64,000 bases of DNA from Amycolatopsis orientalis DSM 40040 = KCTC 9412 (GTDB lineage: Bacteria; Actinomycetota; Actinomycetes; Mycobacteriales; Pseudonocardiaceae), in contig NZ_ASJB01000015.1 in NCBI RefSeq assembly GCF_000478275.1, positions 279,615-343,614 of the forward strand, in the 5' to 3' direction. A program made the translations under genes and the position numbers. Positions 54,408-62,760 of the stretch are shown here, piece by piece. The notes below the pieces were generated by a model. The model worked only from the letters and a program-made list of their open reading frames with translations, was not told the DNA's origin and searched no databases. Numbering within the stretch: position 1 is the stretch's first letter; every line of letters starts with the position of its first letter.

Positions 54408-54839
54408 TCAGCCCTGCGAGATGTAGGCCTCGAGCTGTTCCTGGCTCTTCTCCAGTTGCTCCATCCGCGTCTTCACGACGTCGCCGATGCTCACGATCCC
54501 CGCGAGCCTGCCGTCCACCACGACCGGGACGTGCCGGATGCGGCGTTCGGTCATCAGCACCGACAGCTGGTCCACCGAGTCCTCGGGTGTGCAGCTGGCG
54601 ACCATCTTCGTCATGATCGCGGACACCGATCCGTCGAGCAGCTGGGGCCCGCGCTCGTTGAGCCGTCGCACCACGTCCCGTTCGGAGACGATCCCGACGA
54701 TCCCGCCCTCGGCGTCGACGACCACCAGCGCCCCGACGTTGTGTTCCGCGAGTCTCTCGAGCAGTTCGGTGACGTTCGTCTCCGGCGAGACGGTCGCGAC
54801 GGCCGCCCCCTTGTTCCGCAACAGATCGGAAATCCGCAT
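54408..54839 (-). CDS. CBS-domain-pair protein
   Basis: 143 residues from ATG 54839 with GGGAGG upstream. Two CBS motifs (VSPETNVTELLERLAEHNVGALVVVDAEGGIVGIVSERDVVR and CTPEDSVDQLSVLMTERRIRHVPVVVDGRLAGIVSIGDVV) make a Bateman module with no other domain. Likely an adenine-nucleotide-sensing or energy-responsive protein; partner unknown. Confidence 0.88.
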   Translation of the reverse strand: MRISDLLRNKGAAVATVSPETNVTELLERLAEHNVGALVVVDAEGGIVGIVSERDVVRRLNERGPQLLDGSVSAIMTKMVASCTPEDSVDQLSVLMTERRIRHVPVVVDGRLAGIVSIGDVVKTRMEQLEKSQEQLEAYISQG

Positions 54840-54892
54840 ACGCGCTCCTCCCGGATGGGTGACCTGAGTCACTCCAGGTTATGGCCTGATCG

Positions 54893-55369
54893 TCACCCGC
54901 GAAAGTCCGCAGAGTCCGATTCGAGACCCAGCCTGGTCGCGAGCGCGGCGTACGCCTCGACGATCCCGGTGCCGTAGGGGTCGTCGCCGAGGGCGCCAAG
55001 GGTCGCCCGGCCGAGTGCCCACTGGGCCTTCGCGGCCTCGTGATCACCGAGTTTGCGGTAATCCTCGGCGAGGTTCAGGTGCAGCGAGGGATAGAAGCCG
55101 CGCACGGCGAGGGTCGCGTGATACTCCTGGGCGCGTTCGTCGGTCAGTGAATCCGCGGCCGCGAGCGCGCGGAGATCCCAGGCGAGTTCGTCGGCGGGGT
55201 CATCGCAGACGTCGGCCATGTAGTGCGCGAGCGCGCACCGGTGCAACGGGTCGCCGTCCGCGCCGATCCGCTCCCACAACGCGGCGAACTTCTCGCGCGC
55301 GCCCGCCCTGTCCCCGGAGATGTGCAGCTGGAGGCCGCTGTGGATCGCGGCCATCACGTCGTCGGTCAT
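54893..55369 (-). CDS. TPR-like helical protein
   Basis: 158 residues from ATG 55369, overlapping the stop of the peptidase gene (ATGA). Repeating helical pairs (GLQLHISGDRAGAREKFAALWERIG, LHLNLAEDYRKLGDHEAAKAQWALGRA) look like degenerate TPRs. Function unknown. It could act with the membrane-anchored peptidase encoded upstream. Confidence 0.75.
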   Translation of the reverse strand: MTDDVMAAIHSGLQLHISGDRAGAREKFAALWERIGADGDPLHRCALAHYMADVCDDPADELAWDLRALAAADSLTDERAQEYHATLAVRGFYPSLHLNLAEDYRKLGDHEAAKAQWALGRATLGALGDDPYGTGIVEAYAALATRLGLESDSADFRG

Positions 55370-56298
55370 TTCACGTCCGCGGCCGGTGCCGCCCAGGTGT
55401 TGCACGCCGACGTCGTCTTCCCGGAGAACCCCGCCTTCGCCCATTTCAGCTGGTTGCGGCGGCTGCCGTGGGTCTCGCTGTCGTCGGTGCGGCCGTAGTC
55501 GGCGAGCGCCGCGTTGGCCAGCGAGGTGCTGATGGAACCACGACCGGAGGCGGCCGCGAGGGCGAGCGCGCCGAAGCAGTTGGCCTGCAGTTCGATGCGG
55601 CGGACGAGTTCCTTGTCCGCCGGGCTGTCCTCTTCCGGCGACGACATCTTCTCCGCGGCCGCCGTCAGGATGCCGCTGGACCGCTGGACGTGGTGCCCGT
55701 ACTCGTGGGCCATCGTCGCGAGGTGCCGGGACCGTTCGAGACCCGCGTCCCCGAGCATCCACTCGGTCGGCGCGTAGATCGTGGTGTCACCGCCGCAGTA
55801 GTAGGCGACGGCCTCGTTCTCGCTCGGCGCCTTCCCGCAGGCGCTGGTCTCGGGCAGCGTCACCCGCACGGTCGCCGTCAGCGTGGGCTCGTTCGCCTGG
55901 TCCAAGGCCGGTTTCCAGGCTTCGGCGAGACAGGAGGCGAAGGTCTTGTAGTACGTCTCCAGCTTGGCGGGGTCACGGCTGATCGACGGCAGGCGGCAGG
56001 TGACCGCGCCGAGGACGACGCCCTCCGCCAGCAGCGGGTTCGTCTCCAGCTCCCGCACCTCTTTGGGCGCGGGTTTCGCGGCCCCGGCCTCCTTCTTGGA
56101 CCCTTCGGAGGCGAAGGCACCGTCCACCGGGAAGGCGTGACCGTCGATCTTCCGGGGTCCGCCCGCGATCGCCATCCCGGCGGCGGTCAGCGCGACGACG
56201 ATGAGCACGCCGACCAGCGCGGTCCCCTTGCCCCGATGACTTTCGGGACGGGGTGGCGGGGGCGCGAACGGTCTGGGTACCTCGTCGGTGCCGGTCAT
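55366..56298 (-). CDS. Membrane-anchored neutral zinc metallopeptidase
   Basis: 310 residues from ATG 56298 with GGGGGAG upstream. Pro-rich cytosolic N-terminus, one membrane helix (TALVGVLIVVALTAAGMAIAG), then an extracytoplasmic domain with the zinc motif ATMAHEYGHHVQ and a later Glu ligand (RRIELQANCFGALALA). Four Cys may pair outside. Of the YpfJ-type neutral zinc metallopeptidase group. Confidence 0.88.
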   Translation of the reverse strand: MTGTDEVPRPFAPPPPRPESHRGKGTALVGVLIVVALTAAGMAIAGGPRKIDGHAFPVDGAFASEGSKKEAGAAKPAPKEVRELETNPLLAEGVVLGAVTCRLPSISRDPAKLETYYKTFASCLAEAWKPALDQANEPTLTATVRVTLPETSACGKAPSENEAVAYYCGGDTTIYAPTEWMLGDAGLERSRHLATMAHEYGHHVQRSSGILTAAAEKMSSPEEDSPADKELVRRIELQANCFGALALAAASGRGSISTSLANAALADYGRTDDSETHGSRRNQLKWAKAGFSGKTTSACNTWAAPAADVK

Positions 56299-56415
56299 GG
56301 TCTCCCCCAAGCGTGCGAGCCTCCAGCATACGGAGGAAGGCAGGTCAGGCGTAGAGACGCACCGGAAACGGACACCTGGTGGCGCCAGGACGGACCGCCC
56401 GGCGAGACTGTCAGC

Positions 56416-58425
56416 ATGAGTGACGAGGACCCGTACCTGTGGCTGGAAGACGTGACCGGCGAAGAAGCGCTGGACTGGGTGCGAGCCCGCAACGCCGAGG
56501 CTCTGGCGGAATTGGCAGGCGGCGAGCGGTTCACCGGAATCCGTGACGAGGTCCGCGAGGTCCTCGACGCCGACGACCGGATCCCGTACGTCCGGCGCCG
56601 CGGCGGCCATCTCTACAACTTCTGGCAGGACTCGGCCAACCCCCGCGGCCTGTGGCGGCGCACCACCCTCGAGCAGTACCGGCTCGACGCGCCGGAGTGG
56701 GAGCTCCTGCTCGACGTCGACGCGCTGGCCGAGGCCGACGGCGAGAACTGGGTGTGGCAGGGCGCGGCCGTCCTCCGGCCGGGCTACCACCGCGCTCTGG
56801 TCGAACTCTCGCGAGGCGGCGCCGACGCGACCGTGGTCCGCGAGTTCGACCTCGACGAACGCCGTTTCGTCGAAGACGGGTTCTTCGTGCCCGAAGCCAA
56901 GACCCGGATCGGCTGGATCGACTTCGACCGCGTCTACATCGGCACCGATTTCGGTCCGGGGACGCTGACCAGCTCCGGCTATCCGAGGCTGGCGAAGGAA
57001 TGGCGGCGCGGTACCCCGCTCGAAGAGGCGACGGTGGTCTTCGAGGGCAAACCGGACGACGTCTCGGTGTCCGCCCACCATGACCCGACCGAGGGATACG
57101 AGCGCGACTTCGCCTACCGGTCGATCGACTTCTACCGCACCGAACGGTATCTCCGGACACCCGGCGGCCTGGAACGGATCGAGGTCCCCGAAGACGCACA
57201 GACGTCCTCACACCGCGAGTGGCTGCTGATCCGGCTCCGCTCGGACTGGACCGTCGACGGCACCACCTACCCGTCCGGGACCCTGCTCGCCTCCGGGTTC
57301 GACGCCTTCATGGCGGGCGAGCGCACCTTCACGACACTCTTCACCCCCGACGCGCACACGTCGCTGGAGTACTGGGTGTGGACGCACAACCACCTGCTGC
57401 TCTCGACGCTGTCCGACGTCCGGACGGAACTGCGCGTGCTCACGCCGTCGGAGGGCTGGCGTTCCCAGCCGCTCGCCGGCGCCCCGGAACTGGGCACCGC
57501 GCAGATCACCGGCACCGACCCCGACGTCAGCGACGAGTACCTGCTCGACTCCAGCGGCTACACCCAGCCGTCGACACTGAGCTACGGGCATGTGGGCGGG
57601 GACGTCGAAGTCCTCAAGCGCGCTCCCGCGTTCTTCGACAGCGACGGCATGACGGTCTCGCAGTACTTCGCGACGTCGGAGGACGGCACGAAGATCCCGT
57701 ACTTCGTCGTACGTCCTTCGGGCGCCGAAGGCGGGCCGACGCTGCTGACCGGGTACGGCGGCTTCGAGGTTTCACTGACCCCCGGCTACAGCGGCGTGAT
57801 CGGCCGCGGCTGGCTCTCGCGCGGCGGGACCTACGTCGTCGCGAACATCCGCGGTGGCGGCGAATACGGGCCCACCTGGCACACTTCGGTCATCAAAGCC
57901 AAGCGCTACAAGGTGTACGAGGACTTCGCGGCCGTCGCCGCCGACCTCGTCGAGCGCGGCATCAGCGAGCCCGGCCGCCTCGGCATCCAGGGCGGCAGCA
58001 ACGGCGGACTGCTGATGGGGGTCATGCTCACGCGCTACCCGCACCTGTTCGGGGCGATCGTGAGCCAGGTGCCGCTGCTGGACATGAAGCGATACCACAA
58101 GCTTCTCGCGGGCGCGTCGTGGATGGCCGAGTACGGCGACCCCGAAGACCCTGCCGAATGGGACTACATCGGGAAGTACTCGCCCTACCAGAACGTCCAC
58201 AGTGGAGCCGCGTATCCGCCGGTCCTGTTCGTCACCTCCACCCGGGACGACCGGGTGCATCCCGCGCACGCGCGCAAAATGGTCGCGCGGATGCTGGAGC
58301 AGGGGCACGACGTGCGGTACCACGAGAACATCGAGGGCGGCCACGGCGCGGCGGCCGACAACGAGCAGCTGGCGTTCAAATGGGCGCTGGTGCTCGAATT
58401 CCTGTGGGAGAAGCTCGCCGCCTGA
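56416..58425 (+). CDS. Prolyl-oligopeptidase-family serine peptidase
   Basis: 669 residues from ATG 56416. An N-terminal beta-propeller starts DEDPYLWLEDVTGEEALDWVRARN, and the catalytic domain has Ser in GIQGGSNGGLLMG, Asp in TSTRDDRVHPAH and His in ENIEGGHGAA. No signal peptide. Probably degrades short proline-containing peptides in the cytosol. Divergent from the zinc peptidase. A strong hairpin follows. Confidence 0.9.
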   Translation: MSDEDPYLWLEDVTGEEALDWVRARNAEALAELAGGERFTGIRDEVREVLDADDRIPYVRRRGGHLYNFWQDSANPRGLWRRTTLEQYRLDAPEWELLLDVDALAEADGENWVWQGAAVLRPGYHRALVELSRGGADATVVREFDLDERRFVEDGFFVPEAKTRIGWIDFDRVYIGTDFGPGTLTSSGYPRLAKEWRRGTPLEEATVVFEGKPDDVSVSAHHDPTEGYERDFAYRSIDFYRTERYLRTPGGLERIEVPEDAQTSSHREWLLIRLRSDWTVDGTTYPSGTLLASGFDAFMAGERTFTTLFTPDAHTSLEYWVWTHNHLLLSTLSDVRTELRVLTPSEGWRSQPLAGAPELGTAQITGTDPDVSDEYLLDSSGYTQPSTLSYGHVGGDVEVLKRAPAFFDSDGMTVSQYFATSEDGTKIPYFVVRPSGAEGGPTLLTGYGGFEVSLTPGYSGVIGRGWLSRGGTYVVANIRGGGEYGPTWHTSVIKAKRYKVYEDFAAVAADLVERGISEPGRLGIQGGSNGGLLMGVMLTRYPHLFGAIVSQVPLLDMKRYHKLLAGASWMAEYGDPEDPAEWDYIGKYSPYQNVHSGAAYPPVLFVTSTRDDRVHPAHARKMVARMLEQGHDVRYHENIEGGHGAAADNEQLAFKWALVLEFLWEKLAA

Positions 58426-58429
58426 CCCG

Positions 58430-58468
58430 CCGGGAAGGGGACTTCCGCGGCGGAAGTCCCCTTCCCGG
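58430..58468. terminator. Strong bidirectional terminator, peptidase / SMR genes
   Basis: Exact 18-bp arms CCGGGAAGGGGACTTCCG (58430-58447) and its complement (58451-58468) around CGG, between convergent genes. Confidence 0.8.
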
Positions 58469-58470
58469 GG

Positions 58471-58785
58471 TCACGCCGTCACCCTCGCCAGCACGAGACC
58501 ACCCACGATCAGCGCCAGCGCGGCGAACCGCCCGAAGCTGACCGGGTCCTTGTGGACCACGATGCCGAACACGATGGCGCCCACCGCGCCGATGCCGGTG
58601 AACACGGCGTAAGCGGTCCCCACCGGCAGCGACTCCATCGCCCGGGAAAGCAGGTAGACCGCGGCGACGCCGAGCACGAAGCACAGCACGGTCGGCCAGA
58701 ACCGGGTGAAGTTCTCCGTGGGCTTGATGCTCTGTGACCAGGCGACCTCGACGACTCCCGCCAGGACCAGGATTCCCCAGCCCAT
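58471..58785 (-). CDS. SMR-family small multidrug/guanidinium exporter (SugE-like)
   Basis: 104 residues, four membrane helices. Membrane Glu in VVEVAWSQSIKP of helix 1 and MESLPVGTAYAVFTGIGAVGAI of the family are present. The subfamily SugE/Gdx prefers guanidinium; I cannot separate it from drug-exporting members by sequence alone. ATG 58785 overlaps the azoreductase stop by one base (TGATG). Confidence 0.88.
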   Translation of the reverse strand: MGWGILVLAGVVEVAWSQSIKPTENFTRFWPTVLCFVLGVAAVYLLSRAMESLPVGTAYAVFTGIGAVGAIVFGIVVHKDPVSFGRFAALALIVGGLVLARVTA

Positions 58786-59441
58786 CAGGCCGCCGTTCCG
58801 GTCGACGCCAGCTTTTCGGCGCTCAGCAGCGCCTGTTCCCGCGACGCGATCCGGTCGGGATCACGCGGGCTCAACCGCGGGTCGACGAGGGCGTTCGTCA
58901 GCTCGGAATGCAGGAACATGACGTCGTGGACGTCGTAATGCCCGGCGAAGAAGTCACGCAGATAGCGCTCGTGGTGGTCGACCGGCTCGCGCGGCGTTCC
59001 CGGCAGGTAGGTGCCGCCACGCGCGCCCGCGACTACGAAAGCCTTGCCCGGCAGGGACATCTTCGGGAACGTCACCTGGTCGATCCACAGCTTGAGCGTC
59101 GCGGGGATGGAGAAGTTGTACATCGGCGCCCCGATCAGCACGACGTCGGCGGCGAGCAGCTCGGCCAGCAGCGGCTCGATGACCGCCCATGCCTCCCGCT
59201 GCTCCGGCGTCTTCACCACCGCGGAGTAGCCGTCCGGATCGGTGATCCCGGCCTGGAGGAGGGCGTCGCAGATCTCGGTCCACGCCTGGCCGATCGGCGG
59301 CACCGGCTCGGCGGCGAGGTCACGGTAGGTGTACCCCGCGCCGGGGTGCGCGGCGCGCCAGACCTCGGCGAAGCGAGCGCTCAGCTCGCGGGAGAACGAC
59401 GCGCTGCGGGCGCTGGAGTCGAGGTGGAGAAGGTGGCTCAT
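58785..59441 (-). CDS. azoR: FMN-dependent NADH-azoreductase
   Basis: 218 residues from ATG 59441 with GGAGG upstream. Flavodoxin-like fold: LHLDSSARSASFSREL (phosphate loop), IGAPMYNFSIPATLKLWIDQVTFP and GARGGTYLPG. Reduces quinones and azo bonds. It is divergent from a TetR gene over a clear palindrome, which suggests regulation by that repressor, and it is coupled to an SMR exporter, a plausible toxic-compound response pair. Confidence 0.9.
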   Translation of the reverse strand: MSHLLHLDSSARSASFSRELSARFAEVWRAAHPGAGYTYRDLAAEPVPPIGQAWTEICDALLQAGITDPDGYSAVVKTPEQREAWAVIEPLLAELLAADVVLIGAPMYNFSIPATLKLWIDQVTFPKMSLPGKAFVVAGARGGTYLPGTPREPVDHHERYLRDFFAGHYDVHDVMFLHSELTNALVDPRLSPRDPDRIASREQALLSAEKLASTGTAA

Positions 59442-59459
59442 CGGGCCTCCCGGACCAGG

Positions 59460-59511
59460 AAGTGGACACGGCGTCCACTTGCTTCGCCGGGTACAAGTGG
59501 ACGTCGCGTCC
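59460..59511. promoter_or_regulatory. Candidate TetR operators, one perfect and one partial
   Basis: AAGTGGAC-ACGGC-GTCCACTT (59460-59480) has exact eight-base arms. AAGTGGAC-GTCGC-GTCC (59495-59511) repeats the left arm with the same spacing but keeps only half of the right arm. Both lie in the 92-bp divergent gap between azoR and its TetR gene. Confidence 0.75.
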
Positions 59512-59533
59512 GGATATTCCCTAGGCTGCCGAC

Positions 59534-60121
59534 ATGCCGACGGAAGATCTGCTCGCGAACGGTCCAGGACGGGAACGCTCGGATGCCGCCCGCAACCGCG
59601 CGAAGATCCTGATGGCCGCCGAAGAGCTCTTCGCCGCACGTCCGGCCGCGGACGTCACCATGGAGGACATCGCCAAGGCGGCCGGGGTCGGCCGGGCCAC
59701 GCTGTACCGCCGCTACCCGGACCGCTCGGCGATCGCCGTCGCCCTGCTGGACGAGCACGAGCGGGAGCTGCAGGAACGACTGCTCACCGGCCCTCCCCCG
59801 CTGGGCCCCGGCGCGCCGCCCGCCGAGCGGCTGGCCGCGTTCTACGCGGCGATGACCGGACTCCTCGGCCGGCACGCCCATCTGGTGCTCGGCACCGAGG
59901 TCGGGCATTCGCGGTTCACCACCGGCCCGTACCGGCTCTGGCGCACCCATGTCCGTTTCCTCGCCGAACAGGCGGGCGCGAAGGATCCGGACGCGCTCGC
60001 CGACATCCTGCTGGCCCCGCTCGCCCCGGAGGTGTTCCTCTACCAGACGGGCGAGCTGGGCCTGAGTCCCGAGCGGATCACCGACGCGCTCAGCGAGCAG
60101 GCGCGGCGCGCGTTGTCCTGA
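59534..60121 (+). CDS. TetR/AcrR-family regulator
   Basis: 195 residues. HTH NRAKILMAAEELFAARPAADVTMEDIAKAAGVGRATLYRRYPDRSAIA is in the N-terminal half. The C-terminal part (LAAFYAAMTGLLGRHAHLVLGTEVGHSRFTTGPYRLW) is ligand-binding-like. It probably represses itself and the divergent azoreductase-SMR operon through the AAGTGGAC palindromes. Confidence 0.88.
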   Translation: MPTEDLLANGPGRERSDAARNRAKILMAAEELFAARPAADVTMEDIAKAAGVGRATLYRRYPDRSAIAVALLDEHERELQERLLTGPPPLGPGAPPAERLAAFYAAMTGLLGRHAHLVLGTEVGHSRFTTGPYRLWRTHVRFLAEQAGAKDPDALADILLAPLAPEVFLYQTGELGLSPERITDALSEQARRALS

Positions 60122-60520
60122 TCAGCCGGCGAGGCCGTCGGCGACGGCCTTCATCACGGCCTGCCAGTGTTCACGTTGCGCGGCGCGCTCTTCCGGCCCG
60201 GCGAGCCGCTCCTGATGGAAGACCACGACCGTCTTGTCCGGCCCGGCCGGACGGAGTCCGACCTGGACCGTGCTCTCGTGATCCCAGTCCTTCGGCCGCC
60301 AGGTAAGACGGATCTTCTCCTGTTCGCGATAGCCGCGAACCTCGCCCACGGTGCCTTCGGCCGTCTCGTACGGCGCGCCCTTCTCCGGCTCCAGCCGCAC
60401 ATCGCCCAGCCAGGTCGCCAGACCCGGCCCTGAGAGGTACTCCCAAACCCGCTCCAGCGGATACGCCATTGTCTTGGACACGCCGATCTCCCAGCCCGCG
60501 TCCTTCGTCTTGCCGATCAT
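60122..60520 (-). CDS. SRPBCC-domain protein (AHSA1-like)
   Basis: 132 residues: GWEIGVSKTMAYPLERVWEYLSGPGLATWLGD, IRLTWRPKDWDHESTVQVGL and a C-terminal helix, the activator-of-Hsp90-like START fold. ATG 60520 with GGAGG upstream. Its stop abuts the TetR stop. Divergent from the CGNR gene over a 55-bp gap. Function unknown. Confidence 0.85.
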   Translation of the reverse strand: MIGKTKDAGWEIGVSKTMAYPLERVWEYLSGPGLATWLGDVRLEPEKGAPYETAEGTVGEVRGYREQEKIRLTWRPKDWDHESTVQVGLRPAGPDKTVVVFHQERLAGPEERAAQREHWQAVMKAVADGLAG

Positions 60521-60532
60521 CCCGCCTCCGTC

Positions 60533-60575
60533 GTAACCGTCTTACCTGGTTTCTGAAACCGACTATAGTGGTTAC
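60533..60575. promoter_or_regulatory. Divergent promoter, leaderless for the CGNR gene
   Basis: TATAGT (60564-60569) ends seven bases before the A of ATG 60576, so transcription would start at the first codon; no ribosome-binding site is present. The palindrome ACTATAGT could serve as -10 on both strands. GGTTTC-T-GAAACC (60548-60560) and an outer pair GTAACC (60533-60538)/GGTTAC (60570-60575) are candidate operators. Confidence 0.55.
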
Positions 60576-61175
60576 ATGACTCCGGGAACAAGACTGCTCG
60601 TCAGTGCCCAGGGTGAGCGGTACCGGTTCGATCCGGGCAGCCTCAGCCTCGAACTCATGCTGACGGGCGGCCCGGGTCCCTATGAGCGGTACGAGATCGC
60701 GCACACTCCGGCCGCCCTCGCCGAGTGGTTCACCGGCTCCCGGCTGGCGCTGACCGCTCCCCTGCCCGACGTCCGGATCCGGCCCGCCGAACTCGCCGCG
60801 CTCAAGGAACTCCGGGACACCCTCTACCGCGTGGCACCCGCCCTCGCCCGTGGCGAAGCGCCGTCGGACGACGACCTCGCCCTCCTGAACAGCGGGACCG
60901 CGAAGACCCCGAGGCCGCTCGTCGACCTGAAGACCCGGCGGCTCGCCTGGGCGCCGCCCGTCACCGGCGAGCAACTCCTCGGCGCCGTCGCCCGCGACGC
61001 CATCGGCCTCGTCGCCGGTGACCGGTCCGGCCGGGTCCGCGAGTGTTCCGCGGACGACTGCCATCTGCTCTTCTTCGACACCTCGCGCTCGGGCAACCGC
61101 CGGTGGTGCTCCATGGAACGCTGTGGCAACCGCGCCAAGATCCGGGCGTACCGCGCGCGGACCGAGAGCACCTGA
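60576..61175 (+). CDS. CGNR zinc-finger (ABATE-domain) regulator
   Basis: 199 residues. The N-terminal ABATE domain begins LLVSAQGERYRFDPGSLSLELMLTGG. The C-terminal zinc finger is C-x4-C in ECSADDCHLLFFDTSRSGNRRWC and MERCGNRAKIRAYRAR, the CGNR motif. Putative stress-related transcription factor of unknown targets. Confidence 0.88.
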   Translation: MTPGTRLLVSAQGERYRFDPGSLSLELMLTGGPGPYERYEIAHTPAALAEWFTGSRLALTAPLPDVRIRPAELAALKELRDTLYRVAPALARGEAPSDDDLALLNSGTAKTPRPLVDLKTRRLAWAPPVTGEQLLGAVARDAIGLVAGDRSGRVRECSADDCHLLFFDTSRSGNRRWCSMERCGNRAKIRAYRARTEST

Positions 61176-61193
61176 TCGCTACGATTCCCGGCG

Positions 61194-62243
61194 ATGCAAG
61201 GTGAGGCGAAACTGGAACAGCGCGTCGTCGAGACGGCGGAAAAGCTACTGTCCAAACGGAAGTCGGTGACCGCGCTCGACGTCCTGACCGGCATCGGCTG
61301 GCTCCCGGAGAACGTCGTCAAGTCCTGGCAGCAGGGCCGGATCCCCGATCTGACGACGGCACTGCCGGTCAGTACGGAAAAACTGGGCTTCGCCCTCGGA
61401 ACGCTTCAGCGCTGGGCCGGCGCGAACGGGCTCGAAGGCACAGAAATCGAACACGTCGCGGCGACTCGTGACCGGGCCACCCTGACGGCCGCTTCGGGAG
61501 AATTCGCCGGTCTCGAACCGCTTTTCCGGACGCACTGGATCATGCCGGGACTCTCCGAGGCCAAACGGGCTCAAGTCGTGGCCAGACGGCAAAAGGCCCC
61601 CGACCTCATCGTCTGGGTCGCGCTCAAGGAGTGGACCTGCGCCGAGTGCGGCGGGACCGGCGATCTGCAGTACCTGGAGAAGGAGGTACCGCATTGCCTC
61701 GACTGCGCCGACCTCGGCCACCTGGTCTTCCTGCCGTCCGGTGACGCGACCCTGACCCGCCGGGCCAAGAAGGCGAGCCGCCTTTCCGCCGTGGTCACGC
61801 GGTTCAACCGATCACGGAAACGCCAGGAACGGCAAGGAATCCTGGTCGAAGAAGAGGCACTCCGCGGCGCCGAAGAACAGTGCTTCGCCGACGAGGACGT
61901 CCGTGAACGACGTCGCGTGCGTGATCGCGAACGCCGCGCCCACGAGGACGTCGAATTCATCGCCCGGTTCCACACCGCGATCACGGAGATGTTCCCCGGC
62001 TGCCCGCCGGAGCGGGCGCGCGCCATCGCCGAACACGCGGGTCAGCGTGGCAGCGGCCGTGTCGGCCGATCGGCCGCCGGACGGGAACTGGCCGAACGAG
62101 CGGTGTTCCTCGCCGTCGTCGCCTCGATCCGGCATCTGGACACCGACTACGACGATCTCCTCATGGCCGGGGTGGAGCGGCAGGCCGCCCGCGACCGGAT
62201 CCACTCCACCATCGACGCGGTGCTCGAACGCTGGCGTTCCTGA
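61194..62243 (+). CDS. DUF2293 domain protein
   Basis: 349 residues. A zinc-ribbon-like CAECGGTGDLQYLEKEVPHCLDCADLGHLVFL near residues 145-175, then a basic helical stretch, then DUF2293 (FIARFHTAITEMFPGCPPERARAIAEHAGQRGSGRVGRSAAG). ATG 61194 lies 18 bp after the CGNR stop, probably one transcript. Possibly nucleic-acid-associated; this is inference. Confidence 0.82.
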   Translation: MQGEAKLEQRVVETAEKLLSKRKSVTALDVLTGIGWLPENVVKSWQQGRIPDLTTALPVSTEKLGFALGTLQRWAGANGLEGTEIEHVAATRDRATLTAASGEFAGLEPLFRTHWIMPGLSEAKRAQVVARRQKAPDLIVWVALKEWTCAECGGTGDLQYLEKEVPHCLDCADLGHLVFLPSGDATLTRRAKKASRLSAVVTRFNRSRKRQERQGILVEEEALRGAEEQCFADEDVRERRRVRDRERRAHEDVEFIARFHTAITEMFPGCPPERARAIAEHAGQRGSGRVGRSAAGRELAERAVFLAVVASIRHLDTDYDDLLMAGVERQAARDRIHSTIDAVLERWRS

Positions 62244-62282
62244 GGCCTGTCACGTCCCGGGCGCGGGTCTCGTCCAGAGAGC

Positions 62283-62639
62283 ATGTTCTCCGCCTACCTC
62301 ACCGTCGCCATCGTGACGATCGTGGTCAACACCGGGATCGCCGCCGCCGACTTCGCCCATGCCCCCTTCGTCCTCAAGAACTCCGCCGAGGTGAACGTCC
62401 CGCGATCCTGGATCCCGCCCCTGGCCTCACTGAAGGCGGCGGGAGCCGCGGGGCTGCTGCTCGGCCTCCTCGGCGTGCCTTTCGTCGGGACGGCCGCGGC
62501 GGCCGGGCTCGTGCTGTTCTACCTCGGCGCCGTCCTCACCCACGTGCGTGCCCGGGTGCTCTACAACATCGCCTTCCCCGCCGGTTTCCTCGCGCTGGCG
62601 GTGGCGACCTTCGTCCTCGATCTCGCTCAGACCGGATAG
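62283..62639 (+). CDS. DoxX-like membrane protein
   Basis: 118 residues, four hydrophobic segments (LTVAIVTIVVNTGIAAADF, LASLKAAGAAGLLLGLLGV, GTAAAAGLVLFYLGAVLTHV, AFPAGFLALAVATFVLDL). DoxX-like family, function unknown. 39 bp after the DUF2293 gene. Confidence 0.8.
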   Translation: MFSAYLTVAIVTIVVNTGIAAADFAHAPFVLKNSAEVNVPRSWIPPLASLKAAGAAGLLLGLLGVPFVGTAAAAGLVLFYLGAVLTHVRARVLYNIAFPAGFLALAVATFVLDLAQTG

Positions 62640-62710
62640 GGACCGAAGTGGTCGGCGTCCTTCGAGCCGTTCAGCACCGGACGAACCACCGCACAACCGG
62701 ATTCGCCGAC

Positions 62711-62752
62711 GCCTGCTTCGGCGAACGACGGGGGTCGTCCGCCGAAGCAGGC
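62711..62752. terminator. Strong bidirectional terminator, DoxX-like / nrdJ
   Basis: Arms GCCTGCTTCGGCG (62711-62723) and CGCCGAAGCAGGC (62740-62752) are exact complements; the inner ACGAC/GTCGT also pairs, so the stem is nearly continuous. Confidence 0.82.
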
Positions 62753-62760
62753 ATCAAATG

